Shown piece after piece: positions 53,464-62,447 of a stretch of 64,000 nt of DNA. The position numbers and the translations under genes were made by a program. Source of the stretch: Ferribacterium limneticum (GTDB lineage: Bacteria; Pseudomonadota; Gammaproteobacteria; Burkholderiales; Rhodocyclaceae); NCBI RefSeq assembly GCF_020510565.1, contig NZ_CP075189.1, positions 3,710,501-3,774,500 on the forward strand, in the 5' to 3' direction. Below the pieces are notes generated by a model. The model saw only the letters and a list, made by a program, of their open reading frames with translations. It was not told the origin of the DNA and searched no databases. How positions within the stretch are numbered: the first letter of the stretch is position 1; each line of letters begins with the position of its first letter.

Positions 53464-56400
53464 ATGAGCCACCGCTTCAACCTGTCCGACTGGACGCTGC
53501 ACCACCGCACACTGGTTGGCTACTTCCTGCTCGCCATCGCGCTGATGGGCGTTTTTGCCTACGGCAAGCTCGGCCAGGCCGAAGATCCGCCCTTCACCTT
53601 CAAGATCATGGTCATCCGCAGCTTCTGGCCGGGCGCGACAGCCCGTCAGGTCGAGCAGCAACTGACCGACAAGATCGAGAAAAAACTGCAGGAAACACCC
53701 TACATCGACCGCGTTTCCAGCTTCTCGCGCCCCGGCGAATCGACAGTGATGTTCTTCGCCAAGGACAGCACGCCGCCAGCCAACGTACCCGACGTGTTCT
53801 ACCAGGTGCGCAAGAAAATCGGCGACATTCGCCACACCCTGCCGGCTGGCATTCAGGGCCCGTTCTTCAACGACGAGTTCGGCGACGTTTTTGGCAATAT
53901 TTACGCGTTGACCGCGGAAGGCTTCGATTATCCGCAACTCAAGGACCAGGCCGAGCGCATTCGCGATGAACTGCTGCGCGTGCCACAGGTCGGCAAGGTT
54001 GAAATCTTCGGCATACAGGACGAGAAGATTTACGTTGAACTCTCCAATGCCAAACTCGCTACGCTGGGCATCGACCAAACGACCATCGTCCAGGCAATGA
54101 ATCAGCAGAATGCCGTAGCCGGCACCGGCTTCTTCGAGACGGCCAGCGAGCGCATCCAGATTCGGCCCGGCGGGGCTTTCAACAGCGTGCAGGCCGTGGC
54201 CGACACCCTGATCCGGGCTGGCGGCCGCAGTTTCCGGCTCGGCGATATCGCCGAAATCCGGCGCGGCACCATTGACCCGCCAGCCACGCAGGTCCGCTTT
54301 GGCGGCAAGCCGGCACTCGCCATTGGCGTCTCGATGGCCAAGGGTGGCGACATCATCGAACTTGGCAAGGCACTGAACACGCGCATCGCCAAACTGCAGG
54401 CAGCCTTGCCGGTCGGCGTCGACATCGGCGTGGCGACCAGCCAGCCGGAAGCCGTCGCCCGCTCGATCAAAGCCTTCACGCAGGCCCTGGCCGAAGCGGT
54501 GATCGTCGTCCTGCTCGTCACCTTCATCAGCCTCGGCATCCGCACCGGACTGGTTGTTGCCATCTCGATCCCGCTCGTACTGGCCGCCACCTTTCTTGCC
54601 ATGTACCTGTTCAACGTCGGCCTGCACAAGGTGTCGCTCGGCGCGCTGGTTCTGGCCCTCGGCCTGCTGGTCGACGATGCGATCATCGCCGTCGAGATGA
54701 TGTGGGTGAAAATGGAACAAGGCTGGGAACGCACCCGCGCTGCCTCCTTTGCCTACACGAGCACGGCCGGGCCGATGCTCTCCGGCACGCTGGTCACCGT
54801 CGCCGGCTTCATTCCGATTGCCCTGGCCAAGTCATCGACCGGCGAATATGCCTTCGCCTTCTTCCAGATCAATGCCGTCGCCCTGCTCATTTCGTGGCTG
54901 GCCGCCGTCATCGCCATCCCTTGGCTCGGCTACAAGCTGCTGCCCAACCCGCACGCGGCGCACCAGAGCAGCCGCCTGGAAAAACGCCTGCCCCGCCTCG
55001 CCCGCCTGTTCGACAAGATCGGCCTGAACGGCCCGGCCCACGCCGAAGACCATGACGTCTACGGTACGCCGTTCTATACCCGCTTTCGCCAACTGGTCAG
55101 CTGGTGCGTCGGGCGGCGCTGGCTGGTCATTGGCGTCACCATCATCCTGTTTGCGCTATCCATCGTCGGCATGATCAAGGTGCAGAAGCAGTTCTTCCCG
55201 AACTCGACCCGCCTTGAACTCAACGTCGAACTGCGTCTCCCCGAAGGGGCGTCGATTGCCGCCATCAACGCCGAGACAAAGCGCCTTGAACAGTGGCTGG
55301 ACAAGGATAAAGCTGAATTCGACCAGTTCGAACATTACATGGCCTTCGTTGGATCAGGAGCGCCGCGCTATTACCTCGGCTTGGACCAGCAACTGCCGGC
55401 CAGCAATGTCGGCCAGGTCGTCATCGTCACACGCGACGTCGAGGCGCGAGAAGCCGTCCGCGGTCGACTGATCAAACTGTTCGAAAATGACAGCTTCGCT
55501 GCTCGCGGCAACATCGCCCGTATCGAAAACGGGCCACCAGTCGGTTATCCGGTGCAATACCGCATTTCCGGCGAAGACTTCGCCACGCTACGCCAGGCGG
55601 CCACCAAGGTCGCCACGGTCATGCGCGAGAACCCGGAGTTATCCAACGTTAACGTCGACTGGAGCGAACTCTCGAAGTCGGTCGAGATCGAAATCGATCA
55701 GGACAAGGCCCGCCTGCTCGGCGTTTCCAGTCAGGACATCGCCGCCCTGCTCAACATGTCGCTCAACGGCTATACGGTGACCAGCTACCGCGAAGGCGAA
55801 AAGAGTATCGACGTCGTCCTGCGTGGCGACCGCGAGGAACGCAGCCACCTGTCGTCACTCGATGATCTGGCGGTACCGACACGAGCCGGCAAGAGCGTTC
55901 CGCTGAGCCAGATCGGCCGTCTCAAACACAGCTTCGAAGCAGGACTGATCTGGCGCCGCGACCGCCAGCCGACGATCACGGTGCGCGGCAACCTGTACGG
56001 CAAGATTCAGCCCGCCACCGTCGTCGACCGCATCAAACCGGAGATCGATGCCATCCAGGCCACCTTGCCCGACGGTTATCACATCGCCACCGGCGGCTCG
56101 GTCGAGGAATCCTCCAAGGGTTCCGGCTCGGTGATGGCCGGCATTCCGCTCTTCGTGCTGGCCGTGATCACCATCCTGATGATCCAGTTGCAAAGCGTCT
56201 CCCGCGTCGTCATGGTGCTGCTCACTGCTCCGCTCGGCATCATCGGGATAGCGCTGTTCCTGCTCGTTTTCCGGCAACCGTTCGGCTTCATGGCGCTACT
56301 CGGCACCATCGCGCTGTTCGGCATGATCATGCGCAACTCGGTAATTCTGGTCGATCAGATCGAGCAGGACATGGCTGCCGGCAAACCGCGCCATGAAGCG

Positions 56401-56622
56401 ATTGTCGAGTCGACGGTACGGCGTTTCCGGCCCATTGTACTGACTGCTGCCGCGGCCGTACTGGCCATGATTCCGCTATCGCGCAACGACTTTTTCGGAC
56501 CGATGGCCGTTGCCATCATGGGCGGCCTGATCGTCGCCACCGCGCTGACTTTGCTTTTCCTGCCGGCACTCTATGCGGCCTGGTACAAGGTCAGGATCGA
56601 GGATCGAGCTATTAGCCGTTAG
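53464..56622 (+). CDS. RND-family efflux transporter
   Basis: 1052 residues with the twelve-segment AcrB architecture: TM1 (LVGYFLLAIALMGVFAYG), large periplasmic loops, and TM clusters around residues 340-500 and 880-1040. Proton-relay Asp residues are in LGLLVDDAIIAVEMM. Adaptor-contact region GDVFGNIYALTAEGFDYPQL and GIALFLLVFRQPFGFMALLG are family-typical. It exports drugs or other hydrophobic compounds using the proton gradient; the substrate cannot be told from sequence. It sits outside known named clusters. Confidence 0.93.
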   Translation: MSHRFNLSDWTLHHRTLVGYFLLAIALMGVFAYGKLGQAEDPPFTFKIMVIRSFWPGATARQVEQQLTDKIEKKLQETPYIDRVSSFSRPGESTVMFFAKDSTPPANVPDVFYQVRKKIGDIRHTLPAGIQGPFFNDEFGDVFGNIYALTAEGFDYPQLKDQAERIRDELLRVPQVGKVEIFGIQDEKIYVELSNAKLATLGIDQTTIVQAMNQQNAVAGTGFFETASERIQIRPGGAFNSVQAVADTLIRAGGRSFRLGDIAEIRRGTIDPPATQVRFGGKPALAIGVSMAKGGDIIELGKALNTRIAKLQAALPVGVDIGVATSQPEAVARSIKAFTQALAEAVIVVLLVTFISLGIRTGLVVAISIPLVLAATFLAMYLFNVGLHKVSLGALVLALGLLVDDAIIAVEMMWVKMEQGWERTRAASFAYTSTAGPMLSGTLVTVAGFIPIALAKSSTGEYAFAFFQINAVALLISWLAAVIAIPWLGYKLLPNPHAAHQSSRLEKRLPRLARLFDKIGLNGPAHAEDHDVYGTPFYTRFRQLVSWCVGRRWLVIGVTIILFALSIVGMIKVQKQFFPNSTRLELNVELRLPEGASIAAINAETKRLEQWLDKDKAEFDQFEHYMAFVGSGAPRYYLGLDQQLPASNVGQVVIVTRDVEAREAVRGRLIKLFENDSFAARGNIARIENGPPVGYPVQYRISGEDFATLRQAATKVATVMRENPELSNVNVDWSELSKSVEIEIDQDKARLLGVSSQDIAALLNMSLNGYTVTSYREGEKSIDVVLRGDREERSHLSSLDDLAVPTRAGKSVPLSQIGRLKHSFEAGLIWRRDRQPTITVRGNLYGKIQPATVVDRIKPEIDAIQATLPDGYHIATGGSVEESSKGSGSVMAGIPLFVLAVITILMIQLQSVSRVVMVLLTAPLGIIGIALFLLVFRQPFGFMALLGTIALFGMIMRNSVILVDQIEQDMAAGKPRHEAIVESTVRRFRPIVLTAAAAVLAMIPLSRNDFFGPMAVAIMGGLIVATALTLLFLPALYAAWYKVRIEDRAISR

Positions 56623-56635
56623 CAAACAAAAGCAA

Positions 56636-56653
56636 AGGGCGCCTTGGCGCCCT
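56636..56653. terminator. Hairpin between convergent genes
   Basis: AGGGCGCC/GGCGCCCT with a TT loop, 13 bp after the RND gene stop. On the minus strand it is followed by a T-rich stretch, so it may end the DUF4124 transcript as well. Confidence 0.6.
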
Positions 56654-56691
56654 CAAACCTCCCCTGACAGCTCAATCCTGATAGCTGACAG

Positions 56692-57141
56692 CTACTTCAA
56701 ATTCCCCAGTTCCTTCTGGATCGCCTGGATATTGCGCTCATGTTGCCCGACGCGGTCGCGGTAGGGTGCTAGCCGGTCACTACTCGAACCGGCCGCCTGC
56801 TGCTCGGACAGATCCTTGCGTGCCTGCTCAAGGTTGCGCTGCTCGCCAGCCAGTTCCTGCTCGAGAATGTGGCGACGATCGCCGTCGCGCGCCCTCTGGG
56901 TGTCTTCCTGTACGCGAGGAAAGCCCGCAGGAGACGGATTGGCTGCAGCCCCTGCCGGCTTTGCCCGGGGTGGCGCCGGCATGGCATTTTCCGGTCCGCT
57001 GGAAATCACCTTGCAATTCTTGTCGATCCGGGCACTGGCATAAGTCGTATTGCCATTGACATCGACACATTTGTAGATCGTCTGGGCCGAAACCGAGAGC
57101 GGCAACAAAGCGACAAGCAGAGCAAGCGGACTGCGCATCAT
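56692..57141 (-). CDS. DUF4124 periplasmic protein
   Basis: 149 residues. Signal peptide (SPLALLVALLPLSVSAQ) followed by the DUF4124 opening QTIYKCVDVNGNTTYASARI, then a Pro/Ala linker and a C-terminal coiled coil (LEQELAGEQRNLEQARKDLS, later QHERNIQAIQKELGNL). DUF4124 proteins are common in beta- and gammaproteobacteria and have no known function. Start chosen at the first of two adjacent ATGs (57141). Confidence 0.85.
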   Translation of the reverse strand: MMRSPLALLVALLPLSVSAQTIYKCVDVNGNTTYASARIDKNCKVISSGPENAMPAPPRAKPAGAAANPSPAGFPRVQEDTQRARDGDRRHILEQELAGEQRNLEQARKDLSEQQAAGSSSDRLAPYRDRVGQHERNIQAIQKELGNLK

Positions 57142-57206
57142 CGTCAATATTCCTGTCAATTATTTGAGTGTACCGGACTTAACGGCCGAGCCAGGAAAAA
57201 GTAAAC

Positions 57207-57232
57207 AAAAAAAGGGCGGGAAATCCCGCCCT
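57207..57232 (-). terminator. glnA terminator
   Basis: On the minus strand: AGGGCGGGA/TCCCGCCCT stem followed by seven T residues, 19 bp after the glnA stop. Confidence 0.93.
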
Positions 57233-57250
57233 CTTTGCGTATCCGGCTGA

Positions 57251-58666
57251 TTAGCAGGAGTAGTACAGATCGAACTCGACCGGGTGGGTCGTCATGCGAA
57301 CCTTGTTCACTTCGTCCATCTTCAGGTCGATGTAGGCATCGATCCAGTCGTTGGAGAAGACGCCGCCACGGGTCAGGAACTCATGGTCAGCCTTCAGCGA
57401 TGCCAGGGCTTCTTCGAGGGAAGCGCAGACGGTCGGGATGGCTGCATCTTCTTCCGGCGGCAGGTCGTACAGGTTCTTGGAAGCCGGGTCGCCCGGGTGA
57501 ATCTTGTTCTGGATACCATCCAGGCCGGCCATCAGCAGCGCGGCGAAGCACAGGTACGGGTTGGCGATCGGATCCGGGAAGCGGGTCTCGATACGACGAG
57601 CCTTGGTCGAGGCAACGTACGGAATGCGGATCGAAGCCGAACGGTTCTTGGCGGAGTAAGCCAGCTTGACCGGCGCTTCGTAGTGCGGGACCAGACGCTT
57701 GTAGGAGTTGGTACCCGGGTTGGTGATGGCGTTCAGGGCCTTGGCGTGCTTGATGATGCCGCCAATGTAGAACAGGGCCAGTTCGGACAGACCAGCATAG
57801 CCGTCGCCGGCGAACAGGTTCTTGCCGTCCTTCCAGATGGACTGGTGAACGTGCATGCCGGAACCGTTGTCGCCAACGATGGGCTTCGGCATGAAGGTGG
57901 CGGTCTTGCCGTACTGGTGGGCAACATTGTGCACAACGTACTTCAGGATCTGGGTCTGGTCGGCACGCTTGACCAGGGTGTTGAACACGGTACCGATTTC
58001 GCACTGACCGGCAGTAGCGACTTCGTGGTGGTGAACTTCAACCGGGCAGCCGAGGGCTTCCAGGGTCAGGACCATGGCCGAACGGATGTCGTGCAGGCTG
58101 TCGACCGGGGGAACCGGGAAGTAGCCGCCCTTGACGGTCGGACGGTGGCCGGTGGAGCCGGAGCCGTCGTTCTTCTCGCCCGAACCCCAAGCTGCTTCGG
58201 CAGAATGTATCTTCAGGGAGCAGCCGGACATGTCGACATTCCACTCGACGCCGTCGAAGATGAAGAATTCGGGTTCCGGACCGAAGTAGGCGGTGTCGCC
58301 GATACCGGAGGACTTCAGATAGGCCTCAGCGCGCTTGGCGATGGAGCGCGGGTCGCGGTCGTAACCACGACCATCGGTCGGATCGATCACGTCACAGGTC
58401 AGGACAACGGTGGTTTCGTCGAAGAACGGGTCGATGTAGGCAGTTGCCGGATCCGGATTCAGCTGCATGTCGGAGGCTTGAATGCCCTTCCAGCCGGCAA
58501 TCGAGGAGCCGTCGAAAGCATGACCGTTTTCGAACTTGTCTTCGCTGAAGGCAGAAACCGGCACGGTGACGTGCTGTTCCTTGCCACGGGTATCGGTGAA
58601 ACGGAAATCGACGAACTTGGCGTCGTTTTCCTTGATCATCTTGAGCACGTCTTGCGGGGTTGCCAT
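57251..58666 (-). CDS. glnA: Glutamine synthetase, type I
   Basis: 471 residues, GSI-beta. It makes glutamine from glutamate, ammonia and ATP. Signatures: [27 protein letters not shown] (metal site), [31 protein letters not shown] (ATP site), and the adenylylation Tyr in [10 protein letters not shown], so control by GlnE is expected. The ATG at 58666 ([15 protein letters not shown]) follows GGAG. Upstream DNA holds a sigma-54 promoter and an NtrC site, and ntrBC is 5 kb away on the same strand. Confidence 0.98.
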   Translation of the reverse strand: MATPQDVLKMIKENDAKFVDFRFTDTRGKEQHVTVPVSAFSEDKFENGHAFDGSSIAGWKGIQASDMQLNPDPATAYIDPFFDETTVVLTCDVIDPTDGRGYDRDPRSIAKRAEAYLKSSGIGDTAYFGPEPEFFIFDGVEWNVDMSGCSLKIHSAEAAWGSGEKNDGSGSTGHRPTVKGGYFPVPPVDSLHDIRSAMVLTLEALGCPVEVHHHEVATAGQCEIGTVFNTLVKRADQTQILKYVVHNVAHQYGKTATFMPKPIVGDNGSGMHVHQSIWKDGKNLFAGDGYAGLSELALFYIGGIIKHAKALNAITNPGTNSYKRLVPHYEAPVKLAYSAKNRSASIRIPYVASTKARRIETRFPDPIANPYLCFAALLMAGLDGIQNKIHPGDPASKNLYDLPPEEDAAIPTVCASLEEALASLKADHEFLTRGGVFSNDWIDAYIDLKMDEVNKVRMTTHPVEFDLYYSC

Positions 58667-58740
58667 ATGCCTTAATCTCCTAAGAAAACAAGTTGCCGGG
58701 CGATCCGGCGACAATCAAAAATTTGTAACCCGGTTCATTT

Positions 58741-58756
58741 AGCAGAAAGCATGCCA
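58741..58756 (-). promoter_or_regulatory. Sigma-54 (-24/-12) promoter of glnA
   Basis: On the minus strand TGGCATGCTTTCTGCT: GG and GC are separated by exactly 10 bases, matching TGGCAC-N5-TTGCW with two mismatches. It lies ~75 bp before the glnA ATG. Confidence 0.8.
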
Positions 58757-58820
58757 AACGCCGACGAGTAATCTTTGCATTTTGCCACAATGAGATGCAG
58801 GGTTTAAGCAAAGAATTTGC

Positions 58821-58835
58821 GCACCACAATTGTGC
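58821..58835 (-). promoter_or_regulatory. NtrC enhancer site
   Basis: On the minus strand GCACAATTGTGGTGC fits the NtrC consensus GCAC-N5-TGGTGC exactly. It lies ~80 bp upstream of the sigma-54 promoter. A weaker TGCAT...ATGCA palindrome at ~58777-58799 may be a second site. Confidence 0.75.
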
Positions 58836-58855
58836 CAAGCAGTAAAAATACGGCA

Positions 58856-60028
58856 CTATTTTGGTGCAACAAGACAGTTCAGTGATATCCGACGAATCAG
58901 CGGGTGCGTTTTCAGACGGTCGATCAGGAGAATCTCGGCCTGCCGTAGTGCCTCGCCATTTTCGAACAGGGCGGAACTGTAGAAGACCTCCGCCTCGATC
59001 CGGCCTTTCAGATAGTGCAGCACGATTTTTTCCGGCTCGGGCAGGCCGGCCAGCAATGGTTGCAGTTCGCTGAGCAAGGCATCCCGCGCCGGCAATCGGA
59101 TCGCGTAGGTATCCGGGTCCATGTCGTCTTCCGGGTCGATGTGCACGAGCACATCAAGCACCTCGGGATGTTCGCGCAGGACTCTGGCGCGGGCAGATTC
59201 GGCAATGCGATGGCCTTCCGAGACGCTGATCCGCGAATCAACCTGGACATGCGTGTCGACCAGCGCCTGATGGGCCATGCGCCGGGTCCGCAGTTGGTGC
59301 AGGTCGCGCACGCCCGGCGTCGCCAGCAGGGTCTGCCGGATGGCCTCGACCTGGGCGTCGTCGAGCCCGGTATCGATCAGTTCCTTGATGGCGCCCCAGG
59401 CCAGACGCCCCCCCATGTGCAGGATCATGAAACCCATCAGCGCCGCGGCCAGCAGGTCGAGAAAGGACCAGCCGAGCAGCGCACCGCCAATGCCGACCAC
59501 GACGACCAGCGCCGACGCCGCATCGGCTCGCGTGTGCAGGGCATTGCCGATGAGTAGTTGTGAGCGCAGCTTTTCGGCAACCCGTATCAGGTAGCGATAC
59601 AAGGCCTCCTTGGAAATCACCGTGGCCACCGCCACCCAGAAGGCGGCGAGCTCGACGGTCGGCAGGGCCTCGACATGCTGGAGACGCATGCCGGATTCCC
59701 ACAGTATGCCGCCACCGATCAAGACCAACGAGGTTCCAAGCGCCAGCGTTGCGGCAGTTTCGACGCGGGCGTGGCCGTAGGGATGGGACCGATCAGCCGG
59801 CTGGGCGCTCTGCCGGCTGGCGTAGATGACGAGAAAATCCGAGAGCAGGTCAGAGAACGAGTGCAATCCGTGCGCAACCAGCGACTGCGAGTGGGCCAAC
59901 CAGCCAACGACGAGCTGGGCGACGGTCATCACCAGGTTGACGGCGACGCTGACCCAGGTCGCCTTCTGCGCCGCGGCCGAGCGCTCGGCCGGGGTAGCGG
60001 AGACGGCGAGGTGATGCTCAAGTCCCAT
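58856..60028 (-). CDS. Cation diffusion facilitator transporter
   Basis: 390 residues. CDF fold with six membrane segments: WVSVAVNLVMTVAQLVVGWL, the first metal site in HGLHSFSDLLSDFLV (H and D), HPYGHARVE, and the second metal site in NALHTRADAASALVVV. A cytoplasmic domain (~215-300) has VDTHVQVDSRISVSEGH and a longer C-terminal extension (~90 residues). It exports divalent metal (zinc, iron, cobalt or manganese); the specificity cannot be assigned. Divergent from the rhodanese gene. Confidence 0.92.
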   Translation of the reverse strand: MGLEHHLAVSATPAERSAAAQKATWVSVAVNLVMTVAQLVVGWLAHSQSLVAHGLHSFSDLLSDFLVIYASRQSAQPADRSHPYGHARVETAATLALGTSLVLIGGGILWESGMRLQHVEALPTVELAAFWVAVATVISKEALYRYLIRVAEKLRSQLLIGNALHTRADAASALVVVVGIGGALLGWSFLDLLAAALMGFMILHMGGRLAWGAIKELIDTGLDDAQVEAIRQTLLATPGVRDLHQLRTRRMAHQALVDTHVQVDSRISVSEGHRIAESARARVLREHPEVLDVLVHIDPEDDMDPDTYAIRLPARDALLSELQPLLAGLPEPEKIVLHYLKGRIEAEVFYSSALFENGEALRQAEILLIDRLKTHPLIRRISLNCLVAPK

Positions 60029-60075
60029 GATGTCTGCCCTATACTATTAACGTGCAATTTTAGCAGTTGGACATC

Positions 60076-60528
60076 ATGGGAAAGTTAACCGAGATACTCA
60101 GTCTGGCCCAGGCTCGCGGCCAAGCCCTTGGCCGCGCCTATCAGGGCGAGCTGACACCGCAGGAGGCGAGCGACTTGTTGCGCCTGGCGCCCGGCGCCAA
60201 AATCGTCGATGTCCGGACTCGCGCCGAGTGGGACTGGGTTGGCCGGGTCGCCGGGGCGGTCGAGATCGAGTGGAACCAATACCCGGGCGGCGTGCGCAAC
60301 CCGAACTTCGTGGCCGAACTCAAGCGCCAGGTCGATCCCGAAGCGCTGGTCATGTTCCTCTGCCGCAGCGGCGTGCGCTCGGTCGCCGCCGCCACGGCCG
60401 CCACCGAAGCCGGCTACAACGCCTGCTTCAACATCCTCGAAGGTTTCGAGGGCGACAAGGATGCCAACGGGCATCGCAACACCATCGGTGGCTGGCGCAA
60501 GACCGGACTGCCCTGGATTCAGGGATAA
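60076..60528 (+). CDS. Rhodanese-like sulfurtransferase
   Basis: 150 residues, single rhodanese domain. KIVDVRTRAEWDWVGRVAGA is the first signature, and the active-site loop with catalytic Cys is VMFLCRSGVRSVAA. It transfers sulfane sulfur or handles thiol stress. The ATG at 60076 is preferred over a TTG at 60067. Repeat copy F begins directly after the stop. Confidence 0.92.
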   Translation: MGKLTEILSLAQARGQALGRAYQGELTPQEASDLLRLAPGAKIVDVRTRAEWDWVGRVAGAVEIEWNQYPGGVRNPNFVAELKRQVDPEALVMFLCRSGVRSVAAATAATEAGYNACFNILEGFEGDKDANGHRNTIGGWRKTGLPWIQG

Positions 60529-60529
60529 T

Positions 60530-60570
60530 CCCACGGTCAACCGGAAAAAACGGCCAAAAATGAAATGGCC
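60530..60570 (-). repeat. Dispersed 40-bp repeat, copy F (intergenic)
   Basis: On the plus strand CCCACGGTCAACCGG, then A6, then CGGCCAAAAATGAAATGGCC. Its reverse complement is almost identical to copy B over the whole unit. It fills most of the gap between the rhodanese gene and nadA and may affect either transcript. The inner GGCCA/TGGCC can form a short hairpin. Confidence 0.88.
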
Positions 60571-60586
60571 AGATTCAGAGAACAGC

Positions 60587-61684
60587 ATGCAAACAGCCAC
60601 CATCGCCTTCGACCCCTTCAACCGTCTCTCCGACGAGGCCTGCCATGAGCGCATCCGTATCGCCCGGGCCAAGCTCGGCAAGCGGGCCGTCATCCTCTGC
60701 CATCACTACCAGCGCGCCGACGTCTATCAATACGCCGACCTGACCGGCGATTCGCTCAAGCTGTCGCGCCTGGCCTCGCAGACCGATTCGGAATTCGTCA
60801 TCTTCTGCGGCGTGCACTTTATGGCCGAAGTCGCCGACATCATGACCGCCCCGCACCAGAAAGCCATCCTGCCTGACCTCGCGGCTGGCTGCTCGATGGC
60901 CGACATGGCCAACCTGGCCAAGGTCGAGCGCTGCTGGCGCGAACTCAACGAGGTGCTCAACGCCGAAGAAGAAGTCACCCCCGTCACCTACATCAACTCG
61001 GCTGCTGATTTGAAAGCCTTCTGCGGCGAACACGGCGGCATCGTATGCACCTCATCGAACGCCGGCACCATTGCCAAATGGGCCTTCGAGCGTCGCCCCA
61101 AAGTGCTGTTCTTCCCCGACCAGCACCTCGGTCGGTGGACCGGCCACAACATGGGCATCGCCATGGACGAAATGGTCGTCTGGGACCCCGATCTCGAACT
61201 CGGCGGCCTGACGCCGGCCCAGATCAAGAAGGCCAAAATCCTCCTTTGGAAAGGCCATTGCTCGGTGCACCAGATGTTCCAGAAATCGCACATCGACGCC
61301 TTCCGCGCCAAGTACCCGGAAGGCAAGGTCATCGCCCACCCCGAATGCAACTTCGAAGTCTGCGCCGCTTCCGATTACGTCGGCTCGACCGAACACATCG
61401 TCAAGACCATCAAGGAAGCGCCGGAAGGCACGCGCTGGCTGGTCGGCACCGAACTGAACCTGGTCGACCGCCTGGCCAAGGAGGTTTTGCCGCAGAACAA
61501 GATCGTCCAGTTCATGGCGACCACCATCTGCATGTGCTCGACCATGCAGCGCATCGACCCGCAGCACTTGGCGTGGACGCTGGAAAATCTGGTCGACGGC
61601 AAAGTGGTCAACCAGATTTCCGTGCCGGCCCACGAAGCGACGCTGGCCAAACTGGCCCTCGACCGCATGCTGGCGATCTCCTGA
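60587..61684 (+). CDS. nadA: Quinolinate synthase A
   Basis: 365 residues. It condenses iminoaspartate and dihydroxyacetone phosphate to quinolinate on a [4Fe-4S] cluster. The cluster cysteines appear in DLAAGCSMADM, HPECNFEVCAASDYVGS and ATTICMCSTMQRIDP. Other signatures: AVILCHHYQRADVYQYADLT, GDSLKLSR, and VVWDPDLELGG. The ATG at 60587 is chosen; an ATG at 60561 would lie within repeat copy F. It may be co-transcribed with the rhodanese. Confidence 0.96.
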   Translation: MQTATIAFDPFNRLSDEACHERIRIARAKLGKRAVILCHHYQRADVYQYADLTGDSLKLSRLASQTDSEFVIFCGVHFMAEVADIMTAPHQKAILPDLAAGCSMADMANLAKVERCWRELNEVLNAEEEVTPVTYINSAADLKAFCGEHGGIVCTSSNAGTIAKWAFERRPKVLFFPDQHLGRWTGHNMGIAMDEMVVWDPDLELGGLTPAQIKKAKILLWKGHCSVHQMFQKSHIDAFRAKYPEGKVIAHPECNFEVCAASDYVGSTEHIVKTIKEAPEGTRWLVGTELNLVDRLAKEVLPQNKIVQFMATTICMCSTMQRIDPQHLAWTLENLVDGKVVNQISVPAHEATLAKLALDRMLAIS

Positions 61685-61688
61685 ACCC

Positions 61689-62447
61689 ATGACCCAGCCC
61701 GCGCTGCACATCACCACCTACAACATCCACAAGGGCTTTTCGCAATTCAATCGGCGGATGATGGTGCATGAACTACGCGAGCGCCTGCGCGGTCTGAACC
61801 CGGACATCGTGTTTTTGCAGGAAGTCCAGGGGCTGCACCTCGGCCATGCCGAGAACCACGACGACTGGCCCGACTCGCCGCAGCACGAGTTCCTCGCCGA
61901 AGACGTCTGGGCGGCCTCGGCCTACGGTCGCAACATGCTCTACGACCACGGCCACCACGGCAACGCCATCCTCTCGCGTTTCCCCATCCTGCATACCCAC
62001 AACCAGGACGTTACCCACCTGCAGTTCGAGAAACGCGGCATGCTGCATTGCCGGATCGAACTGCCGGAAGGCCCGGCCGCGCATTGCGTCTGCGTGCACC
62101 TGTCGCTGTTCGGCTATTCGCGGCGCAAGCAGATGGCGGCGCTGGCCGATTACCTCGACAGCCTGGCCGAACCGAATGCACCGCTCATCGTCGCCGGCGA
62201 CTTCAATGACTGGCGCAACCGGGTTGGCGAAAACCTGACGCGCCGCCTCGGCCTGCAAGAGGTGTTCAGCGGCCCGGCCGGCAAGCCGGTGTGCAGCTTT
62301 CCGGCCGCCATGCCGATGTTCCGCCTCGACCGCATCTACGTGCGCGGCTTCGACGTCAAGCGTACCGAAGTCCATCACGGCATGCCGTGGTCGGCCATTT
62401 CCGATCACGCCGCGCTGTCGGCTCACCTGACCCGGCATGGCCGCTGA
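61689..62447 (+). CDS. Endonuclease/exonuclease/phosphatase (EEP) family protein
   Basis: 252 residues. LHITTYNIHKGFSQFNRRMM opens the EEP fold, DIVFLQEVQGL gives the metal-binding Glu, and LIVAGDFNDWRN, then AISDHAALSAHL, complete the active site. Small EEP proteins are regularly encoded next to ClsB-type cardiolipin synthases (YbhP-YbhO pair), as here, with an 11-bp overlap. The substrate is unknown; a lipid head-group or phosphodiester is plausible. Confidence 0.92.
   Translation: MTQPALHITTYNIHKGFSQFNRRMMVHELRERLRGLNPDIVFLQEVQGLHLGHAENHDDWPDSPQHEFLAEDVWAASAYGRNMLYDHGHHGNAILSRFPILHTHNQDVTHLQFEKRGMLHCRIELPEGPAAHCVCVHLSLFGYSRRKQMAALADYLDSLAEPNAPLIVAGDFNDWRNRVGENLTRRLGLQEVFSGPAGKPVCSFPAAMPMFRLDRIYVRGFDVKRTEVHHGMPWSAISDHAALSAHLTRHGR

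Noticed and set aside
53885..53925. Segment in the RND pump gene resembling the dispersed repeat (TTTTTGGCAATATTT, then CGCGTTGACCGCGG).
   Set aside because: It encodes GDVFGNIYALTAEG, a conserved motif of RND pumps, so the similarity is explained by protein sequence.
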